This document shows, piece after piece, positions 1-7,724 of a stretch of 64,000 nt of DNA. The DNA is from Amnibacterium setariae (GTDB lineage: Bacteria > Actinomycetota > Actinomycetes > Actinomycetales > Microbacteriaceae). Below the pieces are notes generated by a model. It was given only the letters and a program-made list of their open reading frames with translations. It ran no database searches and was not told where the DNA came from. The position numbers were made by a program, and so were the translations under genes. Each line of letters starts with the position of its first letter. The first letter of the stretch is position 1. The stretch is taken from contig NZ_QXTG01000003.1 in NCBI RefSeq assembly GCF_003581425.1, positions 248,293 through 312,292 of the forward strand. The letters run 5' to 3'.

Positions 1-719
1 GCGCCGACCACCTCACCTGGGACGCCCGGGTCGAGGGCGCGGTGACGACCTGGGAGCAGGTGGAGCCCGGCGTGGTCACGCCCGTCTCCCGTGGACGCCT
101 CCGCCTCGACCCCGCGACCACGGCCGGCGGCCGCCCGCTGACGCCCGGGGTGTGGGAGCTGTCCGGCATCGTGCACTGGTCGGACACCGCGCGCAGTCAG
201 GGCATCCGCGTCCGGGTGAAGCCGATGCCGGCCCTGCCCGGGGGCGTCGTCGCCACGGCGTACACGAACAAGGTCGGCACGCTCGCGATCGACCTGAACG
301 GGAAGGCGCGCTCCGTGATCGCCGAGGGCGGCGTCCGCGGCGGCCGCGTGCCCGGCGGCGTCCGTGGCTTCGTCCTGCCGCTGCCGCGCGTGCAGGCGTG
401 GCAGGACGCCCGCATCCCCGTCGGCGTGCGCTTCGCGCCGAAGGAGGGGCCCTCCACCGTCGTGGCCGGCGTGCTCGTCGCCGACGGCGCCGGGGCGCGG
501 CTCGAGGCCGGCGGCGAGGTCTCGCCCGGCCGCTACCGCCTCGCGTTCCTCCCGCCCGACGGCGTCGACCGGATCACCCGCTGGTCCGCCCGCGTCACCC
601 GCGGCGGCGCGCTCGTGCTCCACGACACGCACCTCCGCCCGCGCCGCGCGACGCTGGCCTGGCTGCGCTTCCAGGGCGGCCGCGGCTACCGGTACCTCCG
701 ACGCCGGCTCGGTCGCTGA
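1..719 (+). CDS. Glycosyltransferase-associated protein, C-terminal part (5' end outside window)
   Basis: The reading frame is open from the first codon of the window (frame starting at base 3), so this is the end of a longer gene; the GTG at 42 is not a convincing start. The visible 239 residues contain no catalytic motif. Their last ~150 residues match the C-terminal domain of the next gene: both carry the pattern AYTNK/AYKSK, G-LA-DL, a LPLPRV stretch and GARLE. The neighbour has a family-2 glycosyltransferase domain in front of this region, so the missing part here is probably also a glycosyltransferase (inference). The stop lies 2 bases before the next ATG, so the two are co-transcribed. 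The shared module looks like an accessory beta-sandwich, perhaps for acceptor binding. I do not recognise a named family for it. Confidence 0.6.
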   Translation, partial: ADHLTWDARVEGAVTTWEQVEPGVVTPVSRGRLRLDPATTAGGRPLTPGVWELSGIVHWSDTARSQGIRVRVKPMPALPGGVVATAYTNKVGTLAIDLNGKARSVIAEGGVRGGRVPGGVRGFVLPLPRVQAWQDARIPVGVRFAPKEGPSTVVAGVLVADGAGARLEAGGEVSPGRYRLAFLPPDGVDRITRWSARVTRGGALVLHDTHLRPRRATLAWLRFQGGRGYRYLRRRLGR

Positions 720-721
720 CC

Positions 722-2638
722 ATGGGCGGCCCGAAGGTCTCGGTCGTCATCGCCGCGTACGCGCCCGGCGAGGGCTTCGACCGCGTCGTCGCCTCCCTCG
801 ACGCGCAGACGCTGCCGCAGGACGTGTTCGAGGTGATCGTCGTCGACGACGGCTCGCCCGACGACACCGCCGACCGCCTCCGCGCCGTCGCCGCGACCCG
901 GCCGAACTGGCGGATCGAGCGGATCGAGAACTCGGGCTGGCCGAGCCGCCCCCGCAACGTCGGCACGGCGCTCGCGACCGGCGAGCACGTGCTCTTCATG
1001 GACCACGACGACTCGCTCTACCCGGACGCCCTCCGGCGGCTGGTCGACTACGCGGCCGAGACGCGCGCCGACGTCGTCAGCCCGAAGGAGTCGAAGACCA
1101 CCGACCCCTGGTGGAACATCCAGACCCTTCAGCGCGGGAACGTCGCCGACATCACGCGCGACGGCGGGATCGCGCAGCTGCTGCCGATGGTGCCGCACAA
1201 GCTCTACCGGCGCGCCTTCCTCGCCGAGCACGGCATCGCGTTCCCGGAGGGACGTCGGCGGCTCTGGGAGGACGTCTACGTCAACGTCGCCGCCTGGCGG
1301 CACGCGGAGCGTGTCGCCGTGCTCGCCGACACCCCCGTCTACCGCTGGCACGCGAGCCGGACGAACAACTCGAAGAGCTACGGCCCGCTCACCACCGAGT
1401 ACTGGGACCGCCTCGACGACCTGCTCGCGTTCATCACGGAGACGCTCGCGGCCGACCCGGAGGCGCTCCGGAGCGCCCTGCTGCACCAGTACCAGGGCCG
1501 CGTGCTCGGTCGCCTCGGCAAGCACCTCCGCGACCCCGAGGCGGATCCGGAGGCGGTCGCCGCAGCGATCGATCGCGCGACCGCGGCCCAGCAGCGCTTC
1601 TTCTCGGAGGCGCACGACGCCGCGCTCGCCGGCTTCGACCGGGCGCGCGCCGTGCTGCTGCGGACCGGACGCGCGGACCTGCTGCGCGCGCTCGCCGAGG
1701 TCGACGCAGACACCGCGCCCGTCGTCACCGCGACCGGCGCGCAGTGGCGGGACGGCGCCCTGCACCTCGACGTGCGCGTCGACTGGGTCACGCGGGACGG
1801 CGCGCCGGCGGCGTTCGAGCGGGTGGGGGAGCGCGTGCTCCGCGCGCTGCCTGTCGAGCTCCGCGCCGTGCTGCCCGAGGGCGTCGTCGACGTGACGGAC
1901 ACGATCGACGACCTGCGCGTCGGGATCGGGGTCCGCGACCGCGACGAGGCCGTCACCTGGCTGCTGCCGGGTGAGCACCGCGCGGCGTGGGAAGCGCAGG
2001 ACGACGGCCGACCCGTTCCCGTGCTGCACGGCACCGCCGTGCTCGACCCCGCGCTCGCGGCCGCCGGCCGACCGCTCGCAGACCGCGTGCACGACCTCGT
2101 CGCCGGCGTCGAGTGGGACGCCGCCGACTACTGGGCACGCTCGGTCCGCTACGAGGGCCCGGCCGTGCCCGCGGTGGTGCGGGGGAGGCCCGGAGTCGCC
2201 TACAAATCGAAGAAGGGCGCCCTCGCGCTCGACCTCTCGAGCGGCCTGCGCAACGTCCTCGCGGACGGCGGCGCCCCGGCCGGTCGCATCGCGGGTACCA
2301 CTGCGGGCCTGACCCTGCCGCTGCCGCGCGTCGCGGTGACCGGCGAGGCGTCCCTCACCGCGGCCGTACGGCTGACCGCCGCCGAGGGCGGCGCGGTCGT
2401 CGAGCTGCCCGGCGTCCTCATCACCGACGCCTCGGGCGCCCGGCTCGAGGTCGGCACGCGCGAGCGGGTTCCGAACGGCGCCTACGAGCTCGCCTACCGG
2501 ATCGGCGACCGCCCGTTCTTCGGCAAGCGCCCGGTCCAGGTGGCGAAGGGCGTCGTCACGATCGTCCCGAAGGGGGGCTCGGCGCCGCCGCCCCCGCAGG
2601 GCCTGCTGGGGTCGCTCCGGCGGCGGATCGGGCGCTGA
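722..2638 (+). CDS. Family 2 glycosyltransferase with C-terminal accessory domain
   Basis: A 638-residue protein. Residues 1 to ~230 form a GT-A fold: VSVVIAAYAPGEGFD at the start, VIVVDDGSPDDT for nucleotide-sugar binding, FMDHDDSLYPDA as the metal-binding DxD-type motif, and RRLWEDVYVNV as the likely catalytic-base region. It would transfer a sugar from an activated donor to a growing surface glycan on the cytoplasmic side of the membrane. Residues ~300-638 are a non-catalytic region whose end repeats the domain of the preceding gene. The frame is open far upstream inside the previous gene, but ATG 722 gives the GT2 core directly and sits 2 bases after the previous stop. Donor and acceptor cannot be read from the sequence. 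Converges on the Doc-like gene with a 7-base gap. Confidence 0.85.
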   Translation: MGGPKVSVVIAAYAPGEGFDRVVASLDAQTLPQDVFEVIVVDDGSPDDTADRLRAVAATRPNWRIERIENSGWPSRPRNVGTALATGEHVLFMDHDDSLYPDALRRLVDYAAETRADVVSPKESKTTDPWWNIQTLQRGNVADITRDGGIAQLLPMVPHKLYRRAFLAEHGIAFPEGRRRLWEDVYVNVAAWRHAERVAVLADTPVYRWHASRTNNSKSYGPLTTEYWDRLDDLLAFITETLAADPEALRSALLHQYQGRVLGRLGKHLRDPEADPEAVAAAIDRATAAQQRFFSEAHDAALAGFDRARAVLLRTGRADLLRALAEVDADTAPVVTATGAQWRDGALHLDVRVDWVTRDGAPAAFERVGERVLRALPVELRAVLPEGVVDVTDTIDDLRVGIGVRDRDEAVTWLLPGEHRAAWEAQDDGRPVPVLHGTAVLDPALAAAGRPLADRVHDLVAGVEWDAADYWARSVRYEGPAVPAVVRGRPGVAYKSKKGALALDLSSGLRNVLADGGAPAGRIAGTTAGLTLPLPRVAVTGEASLTAAVRLTAAEGGAVVELPGVLITDASGARLEVGTRERVPNGAYELAYRIGDRPFFGKRPVQVAKGVVTIVPKGGSAPPPPQGLLGSLRRRIGR

Positions 2639-2645
2639 CTCGCCG

Positions 2646-3065
2646 TCAGGACTGCGCTTGCGCCATCCGCGTGTGGAGCCGATGAGCCAGCTCGTTCGTC
2701 GCGAGGTAGCCCTGCTGCACCTCGCGGAGCAGGGAGAAGATCTCGTTCTCGCTGAACTGCACGGTCTTGCCGTTCAGCTCGAGGAAGACGTTCGTGGCCA
2801 GCCAGGCGAGGCGCTTGTTGCCGTCGAAGAGCGCGTTGCTGCGCGCGAGGCTCTCCATGAACGCGGCCGCCTTCATCGCGAGCGGCGTGTAGACGTCCAT
2901 CCCGCGGTACTTGAGCGCCGGGCGGTCGACCGCCCCGATGAGCAGCCCGAGGTCGCGGACCGCCTCCCGCAGCGGCGCCTCGCTGAACATCTCGACGATC
3001 TGCACGACGTCGTCGATCGACAGGTACTCCGTCTGCGCGACGCGGGACGCGTACGGATCGGACAC
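2646..3065 (-). CDS. Doc/Fic-family protein, toxin-like, catalytic His replaced by Asn
   Basis: A 139-residue protein of the death-on-curing (Doc) branch of the Fic fold. Doc enzymes inactivate translation factor EF-Tu by phosphorylation, using a conserved HxFx(D/N)xNKR loop. Here the loop reads SNALFDGNKRLAWLAT, so the anion-binding and nucleotide-binding part (DGNKR) is intact, but the residue aligned with the catalytic His is Asn (codon aac on the minus strand). Relatives in Actinobacteria usually read NHAL-DGNKR. The following ATNVFLELNG helix is typical. It may be inactive, or act as a binding protein only. Its likely antitoxin is the ribbon-helix-helix protein at 3590-3796, but a plus-strand gene lies between them, so they cannot form the usual overlapping toxin-antitoxin operon. 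Confidence 0.8.
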   Translation of the reverse strand: MSDPYASRVAQTEYLSIDDVVQIVEMFSEAPLREAVRDLGLLIGAVDRPALKYRGMDVYTPLAMKAAAFMESLARSNALFDGNKRLAWLATNVFLELNGKTVQFSENEIFSLLREVQQGYLATNELAHRLHTRMAQAQS

Positions 3066-3158
3066 ACGACTCCAGACGGACCGGCGGGGGACAGGAGCGC
3101 GCCCCGAGGAGCGCGAGCCACCAGGTTAGCGACCGGCGGGCTCGGGCAGGATCGGGGC

Positions 3159-3584
3159 ATGGACGCGGCGGGGGAGTGGCAGCGGCTGTGCGCGCTGCTC
3201 GACGACGACGAGGCGGTCCGGGAGGCCGTCGAGGACGCGCTCGAGGCGGGGGAGGACCCCTGGGAGGCGCTGCTCGACGGGCTCGACGAGGCGGGCGCGC
3301 TCGCCTACCTGCGGGCCGACGACACCGGGATGGAGCTGTCCGACGCCCTCGCGCAGCTACCGCGGGTGTTCGACGCGCAGCCCGACCTCGACGAGGTGAC
3401 CGACACCGACGACCTGGCAGCCGCCACCACCGCTGCCGACCGGATCCTCGCGGCGGAGGACCTGCGCGTCGTGCGGCTCGTGGAGGAGGACGACGCCTGG
3501 CCGGTCGCCGTCGTGCCCACCGAGTCGGTGGTCGAGATCATCGGACTCGCGGCTGCCGTCGGCCACGAGATCGTCCCCGGCTAG
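3159..3584 (+). CDS. Small acidic protein, resembling DUF6630
   Basis: A 141-residue acidic protein (start ATG 3159). It has two parts: an alpha-helical N-terminal half with LCALLDDDEAVREAVEDAL and DEAGALAYLRADDTGMELSD, and a C-terminal half with VVRLVEEDDAWPVAVVP followed by a beta/alpha end. There is no signal peptide or membrane segment. The pattern 'LD..DEAG.L.YL...D.G.EL..AL..L' recalls the DUF6630 family of unknown function; that assignment is from memory and not certain. It reads opposite to both flanking toxin-antitoxin-like genes and interrupts them. Its role is unknown. Confidence 0.55.
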   Translation: MDAAGEWQRLCALLDDDEAVREAVEDALEAGEDPWEALLDGLDEAGALAYLRADDTGMELSDALAQLPRVFDAQPDLDEVTDTDDLAAATTAADRILAAEDLRVVRLVEEDDAWPVAVVPTESVVEIIGLAAAVGHEIVPG

Positions 3585-3589
3585 CGGGA

Positions 3590-3796
3590 TCAGGCCTCGG
3601 CGAGGCGCTCGAGGAGGCCGCTGTGCTGCGCGAGCAGGCGCTTCGTCGTGCGCTCGACGAACTCGGTGTGGTTCCGCTTGGGAGCGACGAGCTCGATCGC
3701 TTGAGCGGCCGCCTGGTTCTTGCTCATGCGGAACTGACGCGCCAGCCGGGCGAGCGTCTCGTCCTCGGCGGGGCTGAGGCGGAGCGTCATGGCCAT
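3590..3796 (-). CDS. Ribbon-helix-helix protein, probable antitoxin of the Doc-like protein
   Basis: A 68-residue protein beginning MAMTLRLSPAEDETLARLAR. The short N-terminal beta strand (TLRL) followed by two helices (EDETLARLARQF and SKNQAAAQAIELV) is the ribbon-helix-helix DNA-binding pattern of small antitoxins that partner Doc toxins in Actinobacteria. The C-terminal ~25 residues (EFVERTTKRLLAQHSGLLERL) are helical and could be the toxin-neutralising tail. Family members bind DNA as dimers and repress their own promoter. The expected partner, at 2646-3065 on the same strand, is separated by ~520 bases that carry an opposite-strand gene, which is abnormal for such pairs. Confidence 0.7.
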   Translation of the reverse strand: MAMTLRLSPAEDETLARLARQFRMSKNQAAAQAIELVAPKRNHTEFVERTTKRLLAQHSGLLERLAEA

Positions 3797-3895
3797 GCCT
3801 TCAACCTACGGTTGAGGTCGAAGTTTCGCGGAAGGCGCGGTCGCGTGTCGTGAAGCCCTGCTTCTGCTCCGGCGATCAGCCCAAATCGGGAGGGG

Positions 3896-3944
3896 GGCGA
3901 GCCGGCACGGGGTACAAGTCCGGACCGTCGGGGTACGGCTCGCC
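3896..3944. promoter_or_regulatory. Inverted repeat with internal direct repeats upstream of the propeller gene
   Basis: Arms GGCGAGCCG (3896-3904) and CGGCTCGCC (3936-3944) are perfect complements around a 31-base spacer. Inside the spacer GGGGTAC occurs at 3909-3915 and again at 3930-3936. The element lies ~90 bases before the secreted propeller gene start at 4037, in a 240-base non-coding gap. It could be an operator or a leader structure; function is inferred from position only. Confidence 0.35.
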
Positions 3945-4036
3945 TTCCCCCGAGCGAGGTCTGCGGCTACTGTGACCTCACCCGAACGCGACTTACCCGA
4001 GCCGCTGTCCCGCTCCACCCAAGCGAGGTCCTCCCC

Positions 4037-6097
4037 ATGGGGTTCACCCGTCCCTTGTTCTCCCGCGCGCTCGCGCTTCCGCTCGCCGGCGTTCTCGTGG
4101 TCGGTGCACTGACCGCCTTCAGCGCCCCGAGGGCTGTGGCGGACACGAAGGCTCCGACGCCCGTCTCCTCCGAGGCGCTGCCGACCGTCCAAGTGGATGG
4201 CGTGGTCTGGACACAGACTGTCATCGGTCACACGGTCTACGCGGGCGGATCGTTCGCACAGACCCAGGTGGCGGGCGCACGCCCGAGCTGGCCGAAGACG
4301 CCCCGCTCGAACCTGCTCGCCTACGACGTGGACACCGGCGAGCTGATCCCCGGATTCGCGCCCGTGGTGAACGGCCAGGTCCTCGGGCTCGCCGCTTCTC
4401 CGGACGGCAGCCGGCTCTACGCAGTCGGCGACTTCACCAGCGTGAACGGCGCCTCGCGCAGCCGGATCGTCGCACTCGACCCCGCGACCGGAGCCGTCAT
4501 CCCCTCCTTCGCGCCGGTGCTGAACACTACAGCGATCGCCGTCGCCGCGAAGGGCTCTCGGGTCTACGTCGGTGGTGGCTTCACCTCCGTGTCCGGTGCG
4601 ACGAGAAGTCGCGCTGCCGCATTCGATCTCAATGGCAACGTCCTGCCGTGGGCTCCCCAGCCCGCGGGGGGCGTCGTACGAGCGATCGTCGTGTCCCCGG
4701 ACAGCAGCAAGGCGGTCATCGGCGGCAGCTTCACGAGCACCAACGGCCAGACCGCTCCGGGACGCGGAATGGCGGCCGTAGACACGGGTGCTGGCCGTTC
4801 GCTGCCCTGGGCGGCGGGCAAGGTGATCCACAACGGTGGCGTGGTGAACGGTCCGACGTGGACCGACACGGGAGACGCTAGCTCCGCGATCTACAGCCTC
4901 TCCACGCTCGGGAACATCGTCTACGCGACCGGGCAGGCCACCTCGACGTCGTGGCAGGACGCGAATCTCGAGGGGATGGTCGCCATGCGTTGGACGGACG
5001 GATCCATCCAATGGCTCGAGGACTGCCATGGCGACACGTACTCGAGCGTGCCCTTCGACGACGCCGTCTACGTCGCGAGCCACTCGCACAACTGCTCGAC
5101 GCTCGGCAGCTTCGGCGAGATGACCTCTGACGCTCATCGCGCCATTGGCTTCAGCCAGTCGGCGACCCAGACGCTGCAGCACAACACCCAGCAGGGCCCC
5201 GGCAGCTACCAGGACTTCTTCGGCATGCCGGCGCCGAGCCTCGTGGACTTTTATCCGACCTTCCTCGTCGGTACCTACACCGGCGCTTACCAGGCCGCCT
5301 GGAGCGTGACGCAGGGCGCCGGCTACCTCCTCTACGGCGGTGAGTTTCAGCAGGTGAACGGGGCGAGGCAGACGGGCCTGGTCCGGTTCAAGGGATACCC
5401 CGACACCTCGACCGGCGTCGTGGAAGTGCCGACGCCGACGCCGACGCCGACAGCAACGGCGACGCCGACGCCCGGGACCTCGACCCCGCCGGCCGCGGGA
5501 TCGCGACCCAAGCGGGTCGGCACTCCTGACGCGATCGCTCTCGGACCCTCGAAGGTCGCCGTTCGTTGGAGCGCCCCCAAGGGCGCGACCGCGGACAAGG
5601 TCTCCGGCTACGTCGTCACCGCGTACAAGGGCTCCAAGTCGGTCAAGCGCGTCTCGGTCGGCAGGACGGCTCGACTCGCGACGCTGAGCGGCTTGAGCCG
5701 CTCGACGACCTATCGCATCGGCGTCGCAGCGAAGAACGGGAACGGCGCTGGCACGACCTCCTCGCTCGACACCGTCAAGACTCGAGCGAGCGGCCCGAAC
5801 GTCTCCCCGACGAAGAAGCCGAGCAAGGTCACGAAGCCGGCCTCATCGGCGAAGACGACGAGCATCCGCGTCAGGTGGAAGGGCGCTGGGGCGTCGGGTG
5901 CTCTTCCCGTGTCGAAGTATCAGGTCCGGGTCGTGCTGCGAGGGAAGACCGTGAAGGTCGTCCAGGTCGACGACCGGCTGCGCGCGAAGCTCATGGCGAA
6001 CCTCAAGCGGCACACGAGCTACTCCGTATCGGTCCGTGCCGGGAACTGGGCCGGGTGGGGATCGTGGTCGACCTCCAGGAGCTCGCGGACCCGCTGA
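4037..6097 (+). CDS. Secreted beta-propeller protein with two C-terminal Fn3 domains
   Basis: A 686-residue exported protein. Residues 1-35 are a signal peptide (basic start, hydrophobic LALPLAGVLVVGALTAF, cleavage near VADTKA). Residues ~50-455 carry repeated blades of the type VYAGGSF / LYAVGDF / VYVGGGF followed by 'T..V.G' and 'AFD..TG', the delta-60 (DUF5122-type) propeller pattern. A Pro/Thr linker (PTPTPTPTATATPTP) follows, then two fibronectin type III domains to the end. No catalytic motif is visible, so it is probably an adhesin or matrix protein. ATG 4037 is preceded by GAGGT at a good distance. The same propeller type recurs in the 52235-55618 protein at the other end of the locus. 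A strong convergent terminator hairpin follows. Confidence 0.8.
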   Translation: MGFTRPLFSRALALPLAGVLVVGALTAFSAPRAVADTKAPTPVSSEALPTVQVDGVVWTQTVIGHTVYAGGSFAQTQVAGARPSWPKTPRSNLLAYDVDTGELIPGFAPVVNGQVLGLAASPDGSRLYAVGDFTSVNGASRSRIVALDPATGAVIPSFAPVLNTTAIAVAAKGSRVYVGGGFTSVSGATRSRAAAFDLNGNVLPWAPQPAGGVVRAIVVSPDSSKAVIGGSFTSTNGQTAPGRGMAAVDTGAGRSLPWAAGKVIHNGGVVNGPTWTDTGDASSAIYSLSTLGNIVYATGQATSTSWQDANLEGMVAMRWTDGSIQWLEDCHGDTYSSVPFDDAVYVASHSHNCSTLGSFGEMTSDAHRAIGFSQSATQTLQHNTQQGPGSYQDFFGMPAPSLVDFYPTFLVGTYTGAYQAAWSVTQGAGYLLYGGEFQQVNGARQTGLVRFKGYPDTSTGVVEVPTPTPTPTATATPTPGTSTPPAAGSRPKRVGTPDAIALGPSKVAVRWSAPKGATADKVSGYVVTAYKGSKSVKRVSVGRTARLATLSGLSRSTTYRIGVAAKNGNGAGTTSSLDTVKTRASGPNVSPTKKPSKVTKPASSAKTTSIRVRWKGAGASGALPVSKYQVRVVLRGKTVKVVQVDDRLRAKLMANLKRHTSYSVSVRAGNWAGWGSWSTSRSSRTR
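5428..5451 (+). repeat. Hexamer tandem repeat (GCCGAC)4 encoding the Pro-Thr linker
   Basis: Four perfect GCCGAC units lie in frame in the linker of the secreted propeller gene. Changes in copy number would add or remove two residues (Pro-Thr) without a frameshift, so they would tune linker length only. Confidence 0.7.
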
Positions 6098-6108
6098 GTC
6101 CACGCGGG

Positions 6109-6138
6109 AGCGGCTGGTCGGCGAACCGACCAGCCGCT
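6109..6138. terminator. Bidirectional terminator-like hairpin
   Basis: A perfect 13-base-pair stem, AGCGGCTGGTCGG (6109-6121) and CCGACCAGCCGCT (6126-6138), closed by a CGAA tetraloop. It sits between two convergent genes (stops at 6097 and 6152-6154), where it can end transcripts from both sides. There is no long T run, as is usual for actinobacterial terminators. Confidence 0.75.
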
Positions 6139-6151
6139 TCTGCGCTCGCGC

Positions 6152-7696
6152 CTAGCCGACCGCGCCGCGCGGCGGGTGCTTCGGGTCGATGCGCTTCCCG
6201 AAGAAGTCCCGGGTGACGCCGGCGGGGATCGCGACGCCGTGCTGCGCCTTCTTCCCCTTCTTCAGCCGGTAGCCGTCCAAGGTGCCGACCCCGATGCCGC
6301 CGCTGCCCGGCTTCCTGAGGTGCGGATCCTTGCGGCTCGTCCGCTTGTCGTGCGGCCGGCCCTGACCGTGCACGCCGATGATCGTGTTCGCGGCCGTCGT
6401 GACCTTCGACGTGTTCCACTGCCACCACCCGCCGTGATAGGTCGAGTAGTTGTAGTAGACGTTGTTCTTGAACGAGACGGTTCCGCCCTCAGGGCCCTTG
6501 TCCACGTTGAACGCGCGGATCACCTTCGTCTGCTTGAGGTTCTTTTTCGCGTAGATCGTGTTGTTGTAGATCGAGGTGACATCGGCGGGGACGTTGCCGA
6601 TGAAGTTGAACGCGCCCTTGTCGTTGTTCTCGAAGATGTTGAACCGCACGGTCACCGACCGCGAGCCGCAGAAGAGGATTCCGCCGCCCGTGTTGTCGTG
6701 CGCGTAGTTGTACTCGAACACGATGTCGTGCGTGTCCTGGTCGCTGTCGAAGGCCTCGCCGTCGCCGCCCAGCCAGTGCGTGCCGTAGACCTCGTTGTGG
6801 TCGATCCGGATGTGCGAGCTGCGCGCCGGCCAGATGCCCGCGTTGGCAGTTAGCGGATTGATCGGATCGCAGAGCGGGCAGGGCCACTCGTCCGCGGCGT
6901 GCGCGACCACGTTGTGGTCGATCCGAGAGTGCTGGGCTCCGAAGACGACGATGCCGTCCCCTCGCGCCCAGCTGACTCGGTTCCCGGTGACGCGAACCCC
7001 CTGGTTGAAGGTGGTCGGGAACTCCCAGTTCATGACGGCGATGCCGGACCTGCCGACGCGGTCGACCCGGTTGTCGCGAATGACGAGCCCGGGGAAGGAG
7101 TCGCCGATCACGCCGCCTGAGGAGACGGTGATCCCGCCCCATTCCCTGGAGCTGCCCGCCTTCTCGTTGGGCGCGCTCGCGACGTCCTGGACGTCGAGCC
7201 GCTGGATGACCACGCCGCGGATCTCGCCGCCGTCCTGGTTCCAGACCGACACCCCGGACCGGTACACCTGCGTGGAGCGCCCGCCGCGCGTGTTCGTGAT
7301 CCGCAGGTCCTGGATCGTCCAGTACGGCTGGTTCCGCAGCTGCACGGCTCCCGTGTAGTTCGGCGTCCCGCCGCCCGCGACGGTCGGCTTCGCCTTCTTC
7401 GGCCCATAGGCGCCGAGGGTGATCGGCGCTCCCGCGGTGCCGCTGCCGGCGGGGTGCAGCCGCCCGTGGCAGGTCGTGCCTCTGCGGAGGGAGATCGTGT
7501 CGCCCGGCGAGAAGTCGCCGTGATCGTTGACCTGCGCGAGGCGGTTCCAGGGATGCGCGACGCTGCCGGTGCCCGCCGTCTTCGCGGAGCAGTCGACGTA
7601 GTACTTCGTCGGTGCGGCCTCGGCCGCGGTCGGTATGAGCACGGCGCCGATGAGGGCGACCGACGTGGCGGCGATCAGGGCATGGCGGAGCGTCAT
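6152..7696 (-). CDS. Secreted right-handed parallel beta-helix protein (copy 1)
   Basis: A 514-residue exported protein. The N-terminus MTLRHALIAATSVALIGAVL and the AEA-AP site form a signal peptide. The mature part starts YYVDCSAKTAGTGS and GTISLRRG-like blocks typical of pectate-lyase-fold proteins, then many short strands such as WTIQDLRITNT, GVVIQRLDVQDV, LVIRDNRVDRVG, SRIDHNVVAHA and VTVRFNIFENNDKGAFNF, which are the repeating rungs of a right-handed beta-helix. Cysteine pair CPLCDP is conserved in the paralogue (CPGCMK). The end reads DFFGKRIDPKHPPRGAVG. Such folds bind or cleave polysaccharides; no lyase triad could be assigned. The paralogue lies 28 bases upstream on the same strand. 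Confidence 0.8.
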   Translation of the reverse strand: MTLRHALIAATSVALIGAVLIPTAAEAAPTKYYVDCSAKTAGTGSVAHPWNRLAQVNDHGDFSPGDTISLRRGTTCHGRLHPAGSGTAGAPITLGAYGPKKAKPTVAGGGTPNYTGAVQLRNQPYWTIQDLRITNTRGGRSTQVYRSGVSVWNQDGGEIRGVVIQRLDVQDVASAPNEKAGSSREWGGITVSSGGVIGDSFPGLVIRDNRVDRVGRSGIAVMNWEFPTTFNQGVRVTGNRVSWARGDGIVVFGAQHSRIDHNVVAHAADEWPCPLCDPINPLTANAGIWPARSSHIRIDHNEVYGTHWLGGDGEAFDSDQDTHDIVFEYNYAHDNTGGGILFCGSRSVTVRFNIFENNDKGAFNFIGNVPADVTSIYNNTIYAKKNLKQTKVIRAFNVDKGPEGGTVSFKNNVYYNYSTYHGGWWQWNTSKVTTAANTIIGVHGQGRPHDKRTSRKDPHLRKPGSGGIGVGTLDGYRLKKGKKAQHGVAIPAGVTRDFFGKRIDPKHPPRGAVG

Positions 7697-7724
7697 GAGG
7701 GACTCGATCCGTTGACCGGCGGCG

